Below are positions 8,624-18,526 of a stretch of 64,000 nucleotides of DNA, piece by piece. Origin of the DNA: an uncultured Paracoccaceae bacterium (GTDB lineage: Bacteria > Pseudomonadota > Alphaproteobacteria > Rhodobacterales > Rhodobacteraceae); NCBI GenBank assembly GCA_947500775.1, contig CANMTD010000004.1, forward strand, positions 124,001 to 188,000, read 5' to 3'. Every line of letters begins with the position of its first letter. The stretch's first letter is position 1. The translations under genes were made by a program, and so were the position numbers. A model generated the notes under the pieces. The model made no database searches and was not told the DNA's origin. It saw nothing but the letters and a program-made list of their open reading frames with translations.

Positions 8624-10222
8624 TTATTCAGCCGGAGCCGCGACCGGGACATCGGCCTTGGCCGGTGCGTTGGTCACAGTTTTCCAGAGGTTGTAGCACA
8701 TGATCAAAGCGCCGGTGATATACAGAGCACCACCCATGCCGCGGACCACATACATCGGGAACTTGGCGGCCACGGTGTCGGCGAAAGAGTTCACAAGGAA
8801 ACCCTGCGCATCGACTTCGCGCCACATCAGGCCTTCCATGATACCGGTGACCCACATGGACGAGGCGTACAGAACGATACCGATCGTCGCCAGCCAGAAG
8901 TGCCAGTTGACCATGCTCAGGCTGTACAGGCGTTCCTTGTTCCACAGTTTGGGCGTCAGGAAGTACAGCGCGCCAAAGGTGATCATACCGTTCCAGCCAA
9001 GCGCGCCGGAATGCACGTGTCCAATGGTCCAGTCGGTGTAATGCGACAGGCTGTTGACGGCCTTGATCGACATCATCGGACCCTCGAAGGTGGACATGCC
9101 ATAGAAGCCGACGGACACAACCATCATCCGGATGATCGGATCGGTGCGCAGCTTGTCCCACGCGCCCGACAGCGTCATCAGGCCGTTGATCATGCCACCC
9201 CAGCTGGGCATCCACAACATGATCGAGAACACCATGCCAAGCGTCGAGGCCCAGTCAGGCAGCGCAGTATAGTGCAGGTGGTGCGGACCGGCCCAGATAT
9301 ACAGGAAGATCAGCGCCCAGAAGTGGATGATCGACAGCTTGTAACTGAAGACAGGTCGTTCGGCCTGTTTCGGGACAAAGTAATACATCATCCCCAGAAA
9401 ACCCGCCGTCAGGAAAAAGCCCACGGCGTTGTGGCCGTACCACCATTGCGTCATAGCATCCTGCACACCGGCGAACACCTGCACCGATTTCGATCCGAAC
9501 AGGCTGACCGGGATGGACAGGTTGTTGACGACATGTAGCATCGCAACCGTCACGATGAACGACAGGTAGAACCAGTTGGCCACGTAGATATGCGGCTCTT
9601 TCCGCTTCATGATCGTGCCCAGGAAAACCGCCAGATAAACCACCCAGACCACGGTCAGCCACCAATCGACATACCATTCGGGTTCGGCGTATTCCTTGGA
9701 TTGGGTCGCGCCCAGAAGGTATCCGGTTGCGGCCAGCACGATGAACAACTGGTATCCCCAGAATACAAACCACGCAGCATTGCCACCCCACAACCGGGCC
9801 GCACTTGTGCGTTGGACGACGTAGAATGACGTACAGATCAGCGCGTTGCCCCCAAAGGCAAAAATCACCGCCGAGGTGTGCAGCGGCCGCAGGCGGCCAA
9901 AGTTGGCATAGCCCTGCGCCCAGTCAAAATTGAGCGCTGGAAAGGCCAGTTGAAACGCGATGAACGTCCCTGCGGCAAACCCGACAACCCCCCATATGCA
10001 GGTTGCGATCACACCGGCACGGACGACCCCGTCCATATACCCGGTTTCAACTGCTGGCTTTGCTTCCCCCGTACTGCGTACAGTCCACAAGAACATCCCA
10101 CCCGCAACAAGCATTACCGTCAGCGCATTGACCAGATACGCGGCGTCGCGCGCGTAGTTGGCGGCAATCGCGGCCAATACCGCGATCACGCCGAAAATGG
10201 CCATCTTAACGTAATCCCACAT
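8624..10222 (-). CDS. ccoN: cytochrome c oxidase cbb3-type subunit I, CcoN (catalytic)
   Basis: The 532-residue catalytic heme-copper oxidase subunit that reduces O2 to water with high affinity. It has about 12 or more transmembrane helices and conserved histidine segments: [17 protein letters not shown] (low-spin heme ligand), [16 protein letters not shown], and [14 protein letters not shown] (CuB histidines). I start it at the ATG at 10222 ([11 protein letters not shown]), preceded by a GAGGGG ribosome-binding site. The ATG at 10318 lies inside the FNR box and is rejected. First gene of ccoNOQP. Confidence 0.97.
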   Translation of the reverse strand: MWDYVKMAIFGVIAVLAAIAANYARDAAYLVNALTVMLVAGGMFLWTVRSTGEAKPAVETGYMDGVVRAGVIATCIWGVVGFAAGTFIAFQLAFPALNFDWAQGYANFGRLRPLHTSAVIFAFGGNALICTSFYVVQRTSAARLWGGNAAWFVFWGYQLFIVLAATGYLLGATQSKEYAEPEWYVDWWLTVVWVVYLAVFLGTIMKRKEPHIYVANWFYLSFIVTVAMLHVVNNLSIPVSLFGSKSVQVFAGVQDAMTQWWYGHNAVGFFLTAGFLGMMYYFVPKQAERPVFSYKLSIIHFWALIFLYIWAGPHHLHYTALPDWASTLGMVFSIMLWMPSWGGMINGLMTLSGAWDKLRTDPIIRMMVVSVGFYGMSTFEGPMMSIKAVNSLSHYTDWTIGHVHSGALGWNGMITFGALYFLTPKLWNKERLYSLSMVNWHFWLATIGIVLYASSMWVTGIMEGLMWREVDAQGFLVNSFADTVAAKFPMYVVRGMGGALYITGALIMCYNLWKTVTNAPAKADVPVAAPAE

Positions 10223-10309
10223 AAGCGTCCCCTCGTCCTTGCCGCGCGATTCGTGAATCGGCGGCCTTTTTCGTAGCTTGCGGTATGGCGCGCGTGCGCC
10301 ACCGTTACC

Positions 10310-10323
10310 TTGATCCATATCAA
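10310..10323. promoter_or_regulatory. FNR box 1 between ccoN and uspA
   Basis: TTGATCCATATCAA fits the FNR operator consensus TTGAT-N4-ATCAA exactly. It lies 88 bases before the ccoN start, at a spacing suited to activation of ccoNOQP. Confidence 0.88.
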
Positions 10324-10341
10324 GAAACCGACTTGCCCGGG

Positions 10342-10355
10342 TTGATCCGTATCAA
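10342..10355. promoter_or_regulatory. FNR box 2 between ccoN and uspA
   Basis: TTGATCCGTATCAA, a second exact match to the FNR consensus, lies 32 bases (three helical turns) from box 1 and 64 bases before the uspA start. The two sites probably serve the two divergent promoters. Confidence 0.88.
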
Positions 10356-10418
10356 TGCCACTCCAATTCTATTAAGGTAGCTTAACCATTGAAAGACAGA
10401 TCAATTAGGAGGCCTGAG

Positions 10419-11249
10419 ATGGGCTATAAGACAGTTCTGACCATAGTCGCGGATAGCGATCTATCCCACTCGGCGCTCGACGCGGCGATCGAGGTCGCCA
10501 GACGGGAAGATGCTCATCTTGATATTCTGTGCCTGGGCGTGGACCGGACACAGACCGGTTATTATTACGCCGGGACCAGCGCCATGATTTTGCAGGAAAC
10601 TTTGGCCCAGGCCCAAAAGGAAGCGGCCGACGCGGAAAGCGCCGTGAACGAACGGATGGCCGCAGAAGGCGCGAAATGGAGCTGCGAATCCGCCGTCGCG
10701 CAACTGGCTGGCGTGTCCTATATCGTGGCCCAGCGCGCCCGTTTCGCCGATCTGGTGGTCCTGCCCAAACCCTATGGCCCCAAACGCGGGATTGAAGATG
10801 AGGCCGCGGTCGAGGCCGCCATGTTCAGCGGGCAGGCCCCTGTCCTGATCGCCCCCGGCGAGGTCGTGGTGCCCAAACGGATCATGATCGCCTGGAACGA
10901 AAGCAACGAGGCCCTAAGCGCCGTGCGCGCCGCCTTGCCGCTGCTGACCAAGGCCGATGTTGTGAACGTCGCCATCATCGCCCCCCCGGAACATGGGCCG
11001 GACCGGTCTGATCCCGGTGGGATGTTGTCGCAGATGCTGGCCCGCCACGGCGTGCATGTCGAGGTGTCGATCCTGTCCAAGACGATGCCGCGGGTGTCAG
11101 ATGTATTGAACCGCCATGCCCAGGATATCAGTGCGGATATGATGGTAATGGGCGCCTATGGCCATTCGCGGGTACGCGAGGCCATTCTGGGCGGCGCCAC
11201 CCGCAACATGCTGGAAAACGCCGAAATCCCGGTCTTTATGGCGCATTAA
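10419..11249 (+). CDS. universal stress protein, two UspA domains
   Basis: A 276-residue protein with two tandem Usp folds: domain 1 from MGYKTVLTIVADSD (residues 1-145) and domain 2 from KRIMIAWNESNEA (about 150-276), ending in a GAYGHSRVREAILGGAT nucleotide-binding loop typical of the ATP-binding group (G-2x-G-9x-G-S/T). The ATG at 10419 is preceded by an AGGAGG site. It diverges from ccoN with two FNR boxes between, so FnrL-dependent induction at low oxygen is likely. A UspA gene between ccoN and fnrL is a known feature of Rhodobacter-type clusters; its precise role is unknown. Confidence 0.92.
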   Translation: MGYKTVLTIVADSDLSHSALDAAIEVARREDAHLDILCLGVDRTQTGYYYAGTSAMILQETLAQAQKEAADAESAVNERMAAEGAKWSCESAVAQLAGVSYIVAQRARFADLVVLPKPYGPKRGIEDEAAVEAAMFSGQAPVLIAPGEVVVPKRIMIAWNESNEALSAVRAALPLLTKADVVNVAIIAPPEHGPDRSDPGGMLSQMLARHGVHVEVSILSKTMPRVSDVLNRHAQDISADMMVMGAYGHSRVREAILGGATRNMLENAEIPVFMAH

Positions 11250-11262
11250 GCGATCCGGCGGA

Positions 11263-12009
11263 TCAGACCAGCATCCCGCCATCTGAATCATCCCCGGTTT
11301 CTTCCACCAAACGGTCGAAATCGGGGACGGTGACGCGGCGCTTGCCCTCCAGAACGATGATGCCATCGCGTTTCAGGGCAGAAACCTGGCGGCTGACGGT
11401 TTCCAGTGTCAGGCCCAGGTAATCCGCCATGGCTTCGCGCGTCAGCGGCAGATCAAACACGATGGGGCCGCCCACTTCGGACAGCTTCTGGCTGGTGCCG
11501 CGGCGGGCAATGATCGATATCAGGCTGGCGATTTTTTCGCGCGCGGTCTTGCGGCCCAGCAACAACATCCATTCCCGCGCGGCGTCCAGTTCGTCCAGCG
11601 TCATTTCCAGCAGGCGCTGACCGATATGGGGGGTCTCTGCCATCAGCTGTTCAAAGGGCTTTTTGCGGAAACAACACATTGTCAGATCGGTCGTGGCCAC
11701 GACGTCATAAGCGGCCGTATCCCGCCCCGGACGCCCGACAAAATCGGATGGCAACAACAGGCCGACCATCTGGGTGCGCCCGTCTTCCATCGTCTGGGTC
11801 AGGGTCGCAATCCCGCTGACCACCGACGCCACAAAATCCATGCGGTCGCCGGCCCAGATCACCGGCTGGCCCGCCTCATAGCTGCGATAGTATTTGACGT
11901 TATCCAGCCGTGCCAATTCGTCTGCATCGCAGCGCGAACAGACCGCCCGATGCCTGATCGGGCAATTTGAACAGTCAGAGTGGGTATGGACAGCGTCTTG
12001 AAGTGTCAT
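11263..12009 (-). CDS. fnrL: FnrL, oxygen-sensing Crp/Fnr family regulator
   Basis: A 248-residue FNR-type regulator. The N-terminal cysteine cluster (Cys13, Cys16, Cys24, Cys27 in CSNCPIRHRAVCSRC), plus the internal CC near residue 112, is suited to an oxygen-labile [4Fe-4S] cluster. A cAMP-binding-like beta-roll and a dimer helix follow. The C-terminal helix-turn-helix TLETVSRQVSALKRDG carries the E-SR recognition residues that read TTGAT. The ATG at 12009 (MTLQDAV) is chosen; a GTG 9 bases upstream is possible. It is divergent from hemN, with one FNR box between, 15 bases before its own start, suggesting autoregulation. Confidence 0.96.
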   Translation of the reverse strand: MTLQDAVHTHSDCSNCPIRHRAVCSRCDADELARLDNVKYYRSYEAGQPVIWAGDRMDFVASVVSGIATLTQTMEDGRTQMVGLLLPSDFVGRPGRDTAAYDVVATTDLTMCCFRKKPFEQLMAETPHIGQRLLEMTLDELDAAREWMLLLGRKTAREKIASLISIIARRGTSQKLSEVGGPIVFDLPLTREAMADYLGLTLETVSRQVSALKRDGIIVLEGKRRVTVPDFDRLVEETGDDSDGGMLV

Positions 12010-12023
12010 TTGGGCCACCGCGC

Positions 12024-12037
12024 TTGATTTCGATCAA
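12024..12037. promoter_or_regulatory. FNR box between fnrL and hemN
   Basis: TTGATTTCGATCAA is a full match to TTGAT-N4-ATCAA. It is shared by the divergent genes fnrL (start 12009) and hemN (start 12072). Its closeness to fnrL fits repression or autoregulation on that side and activation on the hemN side. Confidence 0.88.
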
Positions 12038-12071
12038 AGTCTGATCCGAGATTATAACTAACTGTAGTGAG

Positions 12072-13427
12072 ATGAACACTGAATCGCAACTTACGCGCCT
12101 TGGTCTATTTGACGCGCGCGTGCCCCGGTATACCAGTTACCCTACGGCACCGCATTTTTCCACGTCGGTAGATGAACAGGATTTCACCCGCTGGATCGGC
12201 GAAATTCGCCCCGGCGCTCGTATTTCATTGTACATTCATGTGCCGTTTTGCAGAAGGTTGTGCTGGTTCTGTGCCTGTCGGACCCAAGGCACCCAGTCGG
12301 ACGCGCCCGTGCGGGCCTATCTGGACACGTTGAAGGCCGAGATTGCGCTATTGGGCGCGATCCTGCCGCAGGGCGTCACCTTGTCGCGGCTGCATTGGGG
12401 CGGCGGAACGCCAACCCTGTTGTCACCCGAGATGATGACAGAGCTTGCCGATGCGATTTTTGATGTGGTTCCTCTGGGCGAGGACGCCGAGTTTTCGGTC
12501 GAGATCGACCCCAATGAGATCGACGAACCCAGACTGGACGCCCTTGCCGCCGCCGGGATGAACCGCGCCTCGATCGGGGTTCAGGATTTCAATCCCGAGA
12601 TTCAATCCATCATCGGACGCATCCAAAGCTACGAGGTCACGCGCGACGCGGTCGACATGATCCGCGCGCGGGGGGTATCCAGCCTGAACGCCGATATCCT
12701 GTTCGGGCTGCCCTATCAGACCAAGGAACGGATTTCCGAAAGCGTGCAAAAGCTGCTGTCGCTGTCGCCGGACCGGGTTGCGCTTTATGGTTACGCCCAT
12801 GTGCCGTGGATGGCCAAGCGGCAACAGATGATCCCGTCGGATGCCCTGCCCACACCGCAGGATCGGCTGGCCCTGTTTGAAACGGCGCGAAACCTGTTTA
12901 CCTGGGACGGTTATCACGAAATCGGAATCGACCACTTTGCCCGCACAGGGGATGGATTGGACATTGCGCAACGCGCCGGGCGGCTGCGGCGCAATTTTCA
13001 GGGCTATACCGATGATGCGTCGGACACGTTGATCGGGCTGGGGGCCTCGTCGATATCGCGGTTCCCGCAAGGCTATGCGCAGAATGCCTCGGCCACCTCG
13101 GATTATACCAAGCATATCCGTGCCGGATCCTTCGCCACCGGGCGCGGCCATGCCTATACCGGGAATGACACGCTGATCGCTCGTTTGATTGAGGCGCTGA
13201 TGTGCGATTTCCGCATTGATGTGGCCGAGATCACGGAGCGCTTTGGCATATCGGATACCGACCTGCAGGCGATGTTCCGCAAGGCCGCCGCCGCCTTTCC
13301 CGGCATGATCGAGATCACCGACAGCGCCTTTACCATCGTGCCGGACGGTCGTCCGCTGACCCGTATGATCGCGCGCGCGTTCGATGCCTATGACCAGACC
13401 AAGGCCGGGCACAGCCACGCGATCTGA
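12072..13427 (+). CDS. hemN: oxygen-independent coproporphyrinogen III dehydrogenase
   Basis: A 451-residue radical SAM enzyme that decarboxylates coproporphyrinogen III to protoporphyrinogen IX without oxygen. The family signature YIHVPFCRRLCWFCACR places the three cluster cysteines at 60, 64 and 67 (CxxxCxxC), with the fourth conserved Cys at 69. HWGGGTPTLL is the SAM-binding glycine motif, and the N-terminal RYTSYPTAPHF is specific to true HemN rather than HemW. Length matches HemN (about 450-460). Its promoter carries an FNR box, as for hemZ/hemN in Rhodobacter, linking heme supply to cbb3 oxidase production. Confidence 0.96.
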   Translation: MNTESQLTRLGLFDARVPRYTSYPTAPHFSTSVDEQDFTRWIGEIRPGARISLYIHVPFCRRLCWFCACRTQGTQSDAPVRAYLDTLKAEIALLGAILPQGVTLSRLHWGGGTPTLLSPEMMTELADAIFDVVPLGEDAEFSVEIDPNEIDEPRLDALAAAGMNRASIGVQDFNPEIQSIIGRIQSYEVTRDAVDMIRARGVSSLNADILFGLPYQTKERISESVQKLLSLSPDRVALYGYAHVPWMAKRQQMIPSDALPTPQDRLALFETARNLFTWDGYHEIGIDHFARTGDGLDIAQRAGRLRRNFQGYTDDASDTLIGLGASSISRFPQGYAQNASATSDYTKHIRAGSFATGRGHAYTGNDTLIARLIEALMCDFRIDVAEITERFGISDTDLQAMFRKAAAAFPGMIEITDSAFTIVPDGRPLTRMIARAFDAYDQTKAGHSHAI

Positions 13428-13430
13428 ACG

Positions 13431-14645
13431 TCAGGTTCCGGCGGTTTCCACAAATTCGATCATGCGCGGCAGGCATTTGGTTTTCAGGTCATAGCGGTCG
13501 ATCACGGTCCGCCGCGCCGCCGCGCGCAGACCGTCATGGGCGGCAGGATTGGCCAGCCCGTCGATCAGGGTGTTTGACCAGCCATCGACATCGAAAAAAT
13601 TGACCAATTGGCCGTTTTCGCCGTGGGTGATCACCTCTTGCACCGGCGCGGTGCGCGATCCGACCACATGGGCGCCCATGCTCATCGCCTCCAGCATCGA
13701 CCACGACAGCACGAACGGATAGCTCAGATAGGCATGAACCCGGCTGACCCGCATCAGGTTGCAATAGCTTTCATAGGGCAGCCGCCCGGTGAAATGGACC
13801 CGGCTTTGATCGATCCGGTCGGCGACCTCTGACAGGAAAATCTCTTTCCAGCTGCGGCCATCCGCAGGCACGGCCCCATAGCCGCGCTGATCCGCGCCCA
13901 CGATCACCACCTGCGCGTTTGGCCGCGCCGCCAGAACCGCCGGCAGGGCGCGCATGAAGATGTGATAGCCGCGATGGGGTTCAAGATTGCGGTTCACAAA
14001 GGTCAGAACCTCGTCCCCCGCCGTCAGGGTCAGGGTGCTGTCGGGTACCTGAAAAGACGCCTGCGGGTCGGGCGTCAGTTTTTCAGTGTTGATCCCGTCA
14101 TGAACCACCGACAGCTTGTCACGATATTCGCGCGGCAACATCGACGCCTGCCAGACGGTCGGCGCAATAACCGCATTCGCCACCCCCAGCGCATGGCGCA
14201 GATGCGGCTGCTGTGCCACCAGACGCAGGCGGCGGTCCAGATCAAGCTTGGAAAATTCGGGGTCGAACCCGGCGTCCAGCCCTTCGGGGCGATAGAAAAA
14301 CTCGGCATAGGACAACAGCCGCGCTTCTGGCCAGACCTCTTTCAGAAACATGGTTTCACCCCAGCCATAGTGGCCAAAGATGACATCGGGCACATAGTTG
14401 TGCCGCGCCCGCATCACCGACGCCACGCGTGCCACGGTGGCCCCCCGTTCGGCATTCACGATAAAGCTGCGGGTCAGGCCGCCCACCTCGGGCGGTTTGT
14501 ATTTGTACCGCATGTTGCCGAAGGGAAAGGAACGTTGGTTTTCCTGCGCGGTCAGGACATGAACCTCATGCCCTTTTTCTTTCAGCGCCGGGGCAAGATG
14601 CAGAAACTGGCCCGGAAAATTCTGATGTACAAACAGGATACGCAC
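13431..14645 (-). CDS. glycosyltransferase family 4 protein
   Basis: A 404-residue GT-B fold transferase. The N-terminal Rossmann domain begins MRILFVHQNFPGQFLHLAPAL. The C-terminal donor-binding domain carries VNRNLEPHRGYH near residue 220 and the retaining GT4 signature SWSMLEAMSMGAHVVGS with a downstream PVQEVI, giving the E-x7-E pair. The start is GTG at 14645 with a GGAGAG site 6 bases upstream. Its acceptor is unknown; no polysaccharide cluster surrounds it. It is convergent with hemN, 3 bases apart. Confidence 0.88.
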   Translation of the reverse strand: MRILFVHQNFPGQFLHLAPALKEKGHEVHVLTAQENQRSFPFGNMRYKYKPPEVGGLTRSFIVNAERGATVARVASVMRARHNYVPDVIFGHYGWGETMFLKEVWPEARLLSYAEFFYRPEGLDAGFDPEFSKLDLDRRLRLVAQQPHLRHALGVANAVIAPTVWQASMLPREYRDKLSVVHDGINTEKLTPDPQASFQVPDSTLTLTAGDEVLTFVNRNLEPHRGYHIFMRALPAVLAARPNAQVVIVGADQRGYGAVPADGRSWKEIFLSEVADRIDQSRVHFTGRLPYESYCNLMRVSRVHAYLSYPFVLSWSMLEAMSMGAHVVGSRTAPVQEVITHGENGQLVNFFDVDGWSNTLIDGLANPAAHDGLRAAARRTVIDRYDLKTKCLPRMIEFVETAGT

Positions 14646-14695
14646 AAAATCTCTCCGTCAAATGCCGCCAGTTAAGGGCGGATTCGGGCTGCGCG

Positions 14696-16312
14696 TCAAT
14701 CGCTTTGCACCGCAGCATCCCCCGGCGCCAGATCAAAGGCCGCCTCCATCAGGGTGCGGGTATAGGGCTGTTCGGGCGCATCAAAGATCGCGGCACTGGT
14801 CCCGGCCTCGACGATATCGCCCTGCTTCATCACGATGACCTTATGGCTCAGCGCGCGCACGACCTTCAGATCGTGGCTGATGAACAGATAGGCCAGTTTG
14901 TACCGTTTCTGCAGGCGGCGCAGCAGGTCGACAATCTGCACCTGCACGGTCATGTCCAGCGCCGATGTCGGTTCGTCCAGCACCACCAGCTTGGGGCGCA
15001 GGATCATCGCGCGGGCGATGGCGATCCGCTGTCGCTGTCCGCCGGAAAATTCATGCGGATAGCGCGACATCATCGACGGGTCCAGCCCGACCTCGGTCAG
15101 GATATCGGCCACCATCCGGTTCTTGTCCTGCCCCGGTTCCACCCCATGCACGCCCAGCCCTTCGGCCACGATCTGCCCCACCGTCATCCGCGGCGACAGC
15201 GATCCGTAAGGGTCCTGGAACACGATCTGCATATCCCGACGCAGCGGGCGCAGCGCGCGCGAATTCCAGCCCTGCACATCCTCGCCGTCGACAAAAATGC
15301 CGCCCTTGGACGAAATCAGCCGCATGATCGCCAGCGCCAGCGTGGTCTTGCCCGATCCGCTTTCCCCGACAATCCCCAGCGTTTCCCCGGCCCGCACCGA
15401 AATGCTGGCGTCGTTCACCGCCTTGACGTGCCCCACCACGTTGCGCATCAGCCCGCGATGAATGGGGAACCAGACGCGCAGGCCTTCGGTACGGACGATT
15501 TCAGGTGCGGTCGGGGGCACGGGATCGGGGGTGCCGGACGGGTCGGCGGCCAGCAGCATCTTTGTATAAGGATGCTGCGGATTGGCGAATACCTCGGCCG
15601 CGGGGCCGGTTTCGACAATCTCGCCATCCTTCATCACACAGACCCGGTCGGCGAATTTGCGCACGATCGCCAGATCATGGGTGATGAACAGAAGGCTCAT
15701 GTCCTCTTCGCGTTTCAGATCGGCCAGCAGGGTCAGGATCTGCGCCTGAATGGTCACATCCAGCGCGGTCGTCGGTTCATCCGCGATCAGCAGATCGGGG
15801 CCGTTGGCCAGCGCCATGGCGATCATCACCCGCTGCCGCTGCCCGCCCGACAACTGGTGCGGATAGGCGTTCAACCGGCTTTCGGGATCGCGGATGCCGA
15901 CCTTGTGCAACAGTTCCAGAATGCGCGCGCGCGCGGCGGACCCGCTTAGCCCCTGATGCAACCGCAGGCTTTCGGCCAGTTGCTTTTCCAGCGTGTGCAG
16001 CGGGTTGAGCGAGGTCATCGGTTCCTGAAAGATGAAACTGATGTCATTGCCGCGCACCTTGCGCAGCAGCGCCTTGTCCGCCCCGACCATCTGTTGGCCG
16101 TTATAGGTGATCGAACCGCTGATCGTGGCGCTGTCGGGCAACAGCGATACCGAGCTTAGCGCCGTCACCGATTTGCCCGATCCGCTTTCGCCAACCAGGG
16201 CCACGGTTTCGCCCTTGCCCACGGTGAACGACACATTGCGCACCGCGACGTGATCCTTGCCGTCCTGCCGAAAGCTGACAAGCAGGTCCTTGACCTCAAG
16301 CACTCCGCTCAT
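14696..16312 (-). CDS. yejF: YejF-type ABC transporter ATPase with two nucleotide-binding domains
   Basis: A 538-residue protein with two complete ABC ATPase domains. Each has a Walker A ([10 protein letters not shown] near residue 39 and [10 protein letters not shown] near 315), an SGGQRQR signature and a Walker B (LLIADEPTT and LVVLDEPTS). This fused form is typical of YejF, which powers import of oligopeptides and microcin C-like peptides. The gene starts within the yejE stop (ATGA overlap) and ends the yejABEF operon. Confidence 0.94.
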   Translation of the reverse strand: MSGVLEVKDLLVSFRQDGKDHVAVRNVSFTVGKGETVALVGESGSGKSVTALSSVSLLPDSATISGSITYNGQQMVGADKALLRKVRGNDISFIFQEPMTSLNPLHTLEKQLAESLRLHQGLSGSAARARILELLHKVGIRDPESRLNAYPHQLSGGQRQRVMIAMALANGPDLLIADEPTTALDVTIQAQILTLLADLKREEDMSLLFITHDLAIVRKFADRVCVMKDGEIVETGPAAEVFANPQHPYTKMLLAADPSGTPDPVPPTAPEIVRTEGLRVWFPIHRGLMRNVVGHVKAVNDASISVRAGETLGIVGESGSGKTTLALAIMRLISSKGGIFVDGEDVQGWNSRALRPLRRDMQIVFQDPYGSLSPRMTVGQIVAEGLGVHGVEPGQDKNRMVADILTEVGLDPSMMSRYPHEFSGGQRQRIAIARAMILRPKLVVLDEPTSALDMTVQVQIVDLLRRLQKRYKLAYLFISHDLKVVRALSHKVIVMKQGDIVEAGTSAAIFDAPEQPYTRTLMEAAFDLAPGDAAVQSD

Positions 16313-17421
16313 TGAAAAGTCTTTCTGGGGTCAAAGGCATCGCGCACGCCTTCAAAGATGAAGACCAGCAGCGACAGCATGATGGCAAAGGTGAAAAACG
16401 CGGTAAAGGCCAGCCAGGGCGCCTGAAGGTTCTGTTTCGCCTGCAGGGTCATCTCGCCCAGGCTGGGCGCCGATGAAGGCAGGCCGAAGCCCAGAAAATC
16501 CAGACTGGCCAGCGTGCCGATGGTGCCGGTGATGATGAAGGGCAGCATGGTCAATGTGGCCACCATCGCATTGGGCAACATGTGCCGGAACATGATCACC
16601 CGGTCCGACACCCCCAGGGCGCGGGCCGCGCGGACGTATTCGAAATTGCGCGCGCGCAGGAATTCCGCGCGCACCACCCCCACAAGGCTGGTCCAGCCGA
16701 ACAGGATCATCAAAGCCACCAACAGCCAGAAACTGCGCCCCAGGATCGCAAACAGGATGATGATGACGTAAAGCTGCGGCGTTGATCCCCAAATCTCGAT
16801 GATGCGCTGGAACACCAGATCGACCCAGCCGCCGAAATACCCCTGTACCGCGCCCGCCGCGATGCCGATGATCGTGGCCGCCGTGGTCACCAGAAAGGTG
16901 AACATGATCGACAGGCGGAACCCGTAAATCACCCGCGCCAGCACATCGCGCGAGGTATCGTCGGTGCCCAGCCAATGCTGCCCGTCAGGGGCCGATGGCG
17001 CCGGTTTGCCCCCCAGATCATTGGCATTGTCAAAGCTATAGGGAATGGGCGGCATCAGGATATAGCCCTTGTTGATCGCCTGCCCCGCCACGTCGCCGTC
17101 GGCGGCATCTTCCAGCACGCCCTCGGGATCGTCAAAACACTCTTCCAACCCGCCCGAGATGATCAGGCACTGTACCTCTGGCTGGCTGTAATCGGCCTCG
17201 GTCCTGAAATCTCCGCCAAAGGCGGTTTCGGGATAAAACCGGTAGATCGGCACAAAGCTTTCGCCCTGATAGCGGACGTAGATCGGTTTGTTGTTGGCCA
17301 GCACCTCGGCAAACAGGGACAAGCCGAACAGCACCGAAAAGATGACCAGCGACCAATAGGCCCGGCGGTTGTTTTTGAAATTGCGCAGGCGGCGCTGGTT
17401 CAGGGCCGAAAGCTTGAACAT
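16309..17421 (-). CDS. yejE: YejE-type ABC transporter permease
   Basis: A 370-residue inner-membrane permease. A cytoplasmic beginning (NQRRLRNFKNNRRAYWSL) and first helix precede a long periplasmic stretch (residues 45-140, including GTDDTSRDVLARV just after it). Five helices follow with the EAA loop RAARALGVSDRVIMFRHMLPNAM, which contacts the ATPase. The long first periplasmic loop distinguishes YejE from DppC-type permeases. It is spaced 3 bases from yejB and overlaps yejF by 4. Confidence 0.94.
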   Translation of the reverse strand: MFKLSALNQRRLRNFKNNRRAYWSLVIFSVLFGLSLFAEVLANNKPIYVRYQGESFVPIYRFYPETAFGGDFRTEADYSQPEVQCLIISGGLEECFDDPEGVLEDAADGDVAGQAINKGYILMPPIPYSFDNANDLGGKPAPSAPDGQHWLGTDDTSRDVLARVIYGFRLSIMFTFLVTTAATIIGIAAGAVQGYFGGWVDLVFQRIIEIWGSTPQLYVIIILFAILGRSFWLLVALMILFGWTSLVGVVRAEFLRARNFEYVRAARALGVSDRVIMFRHMLPNAMVATLTMLPFIITGTIGTLASLDFLGFGLPSSAPSLGEMTLQAKQNLQAPWLAFTAFFTFAIMLSLLVFIFEGVRDAFDPRKTFQ

Positions 17422-17424
17422 GGC

Positions 17425-18507
17425 TCAGGACTCCCGGCTGGCGAAATCGATGCGGGGATCGACCAGCACATACATCAGATCGGACAGCAGATTGATCAGC
17501 AAAGACATCAGGCCGAACACAAACAGCGTGGCAAAGATGATCGGATAATCCCGCGCAACCGCAGCCTCGAACCCCATGCGCCCCAGCCCATCCAGCGAAA
17601 AGATCGTTTCGATAATGATCGACCCACCAAAGAAGACTGCGATGAACAGGCCCGGAAATCCTGCGATGATGATCAGCATCGCGTTGCGGAACACATGGCC
17701 ATACAGCACCGCGCTTTCGCTCAGCCCCTTGGCATGCGCGGTGATCACATATTGCTTCTTGATCTCGTCCATGAACGAGTTCTTGGTCAGCAGCGTCAGC
17801 GTGGCAAAGCTGGATATGGTCGAGGCCAGGACCGGCAGGGTGATATGCCAGAAATAATCGGCGATCTTGCCCAGCATGCTTAGCTGATCCCAGTTGTCCG
17901 AGGTCAGGCCGCGCAGCGGGAACCATTTCACATAAGATCCCCCCGCGAACAGCACCAGCAACAGCACCGCGAACAGGAACCCCGGAATGGCATAGCCCAC
18001 GATGATCGCGCCGCTGGTCCATGTGTCGAACGGCGACCCGTCCTTGACCGCCTTGCGAATACCCAAGGGGATCGAGATCAGATAGGCGATCAGCGTCGAC
18101 CACAGCCCCAGCGTGATCGAGACCGGCATTTTTTCGATGATCAGATCGACCACACTGACCGACCGGAAATAGCTTTCGCCGAAATCGAAGGTCAGATAGT
18201 TGCCCATCATGATCAGGAACCGCTGAAGCGGCGGTTTGTCGAACCCGAATTCCTTTTCCAGCTCGGCAATGAATTCGGGCGGCAATCCGCGCGCGCCCAG
18301 ATATTTTTCATCCCCGCTGGCCACTTGCGGCGCGTCGGCGCCGCCACCTGCGAACCCTTCGAAAACGTCACCGCCGCCTTCGATCTGCGCGATGATCTGT
18401 TCGATCGGTCCACCGGGGACAAATTGGGTCAGCGAGAAATTGATGATCATCATTCCCAGAAGCGTGGGAATGATCAGCAACAACCGCCGGAGGATATAGG
18501 CGCCCAT
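17425..18507 (-). CDS. yejB: YejB-type ABC transporter permease
   Basis: A 360-residue permease with a first helix [21 protein letters not shown], a periplasmic insert of about 80 residues (including [17 protein letters not shown]) typical of YejB, then five helices and the EAA loop [22 protein letters not shown] near residue 260. It pairs with YejE to form the membrane channel of the peptide importer. It begins 19 bases after yejA. Confidence 0.94.
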   Translation of the reverse strand: MGAYILRRLLLIIPTLLGMMIINFSLTQFVPGGPIEQIIAQIEGGGDVFEGFAGGGADAPQVASGDEKYLGARGLPPEFIAELEKEFGFDKPPLQRFLIMMGNYLTFDFGESYFRSVSVVDLIIEKMPVSITLGLWSTLIAYLISIPLGIRKAVKDGSPFDTWTSGAIIVGYAIPGFLFAVLLLVLFAGGSYVKWFPLRGLTSDNWDQLSMLGKIADYFWHITLPVLASTISSFATLTLLTKNSFMDEIKKQYVITAHAKGLSESAVLYGHVFRNAMLIIIAGFPGLFIAVFFGGSIIIETIFSLDGLGRMGFEAAVARDYPIIFATLFVFGLMSLLINLLSDLMYVLVDPRIDFASRES

Positions 18508-18526
18508 ATACCGCGTTCTGCCTTTG

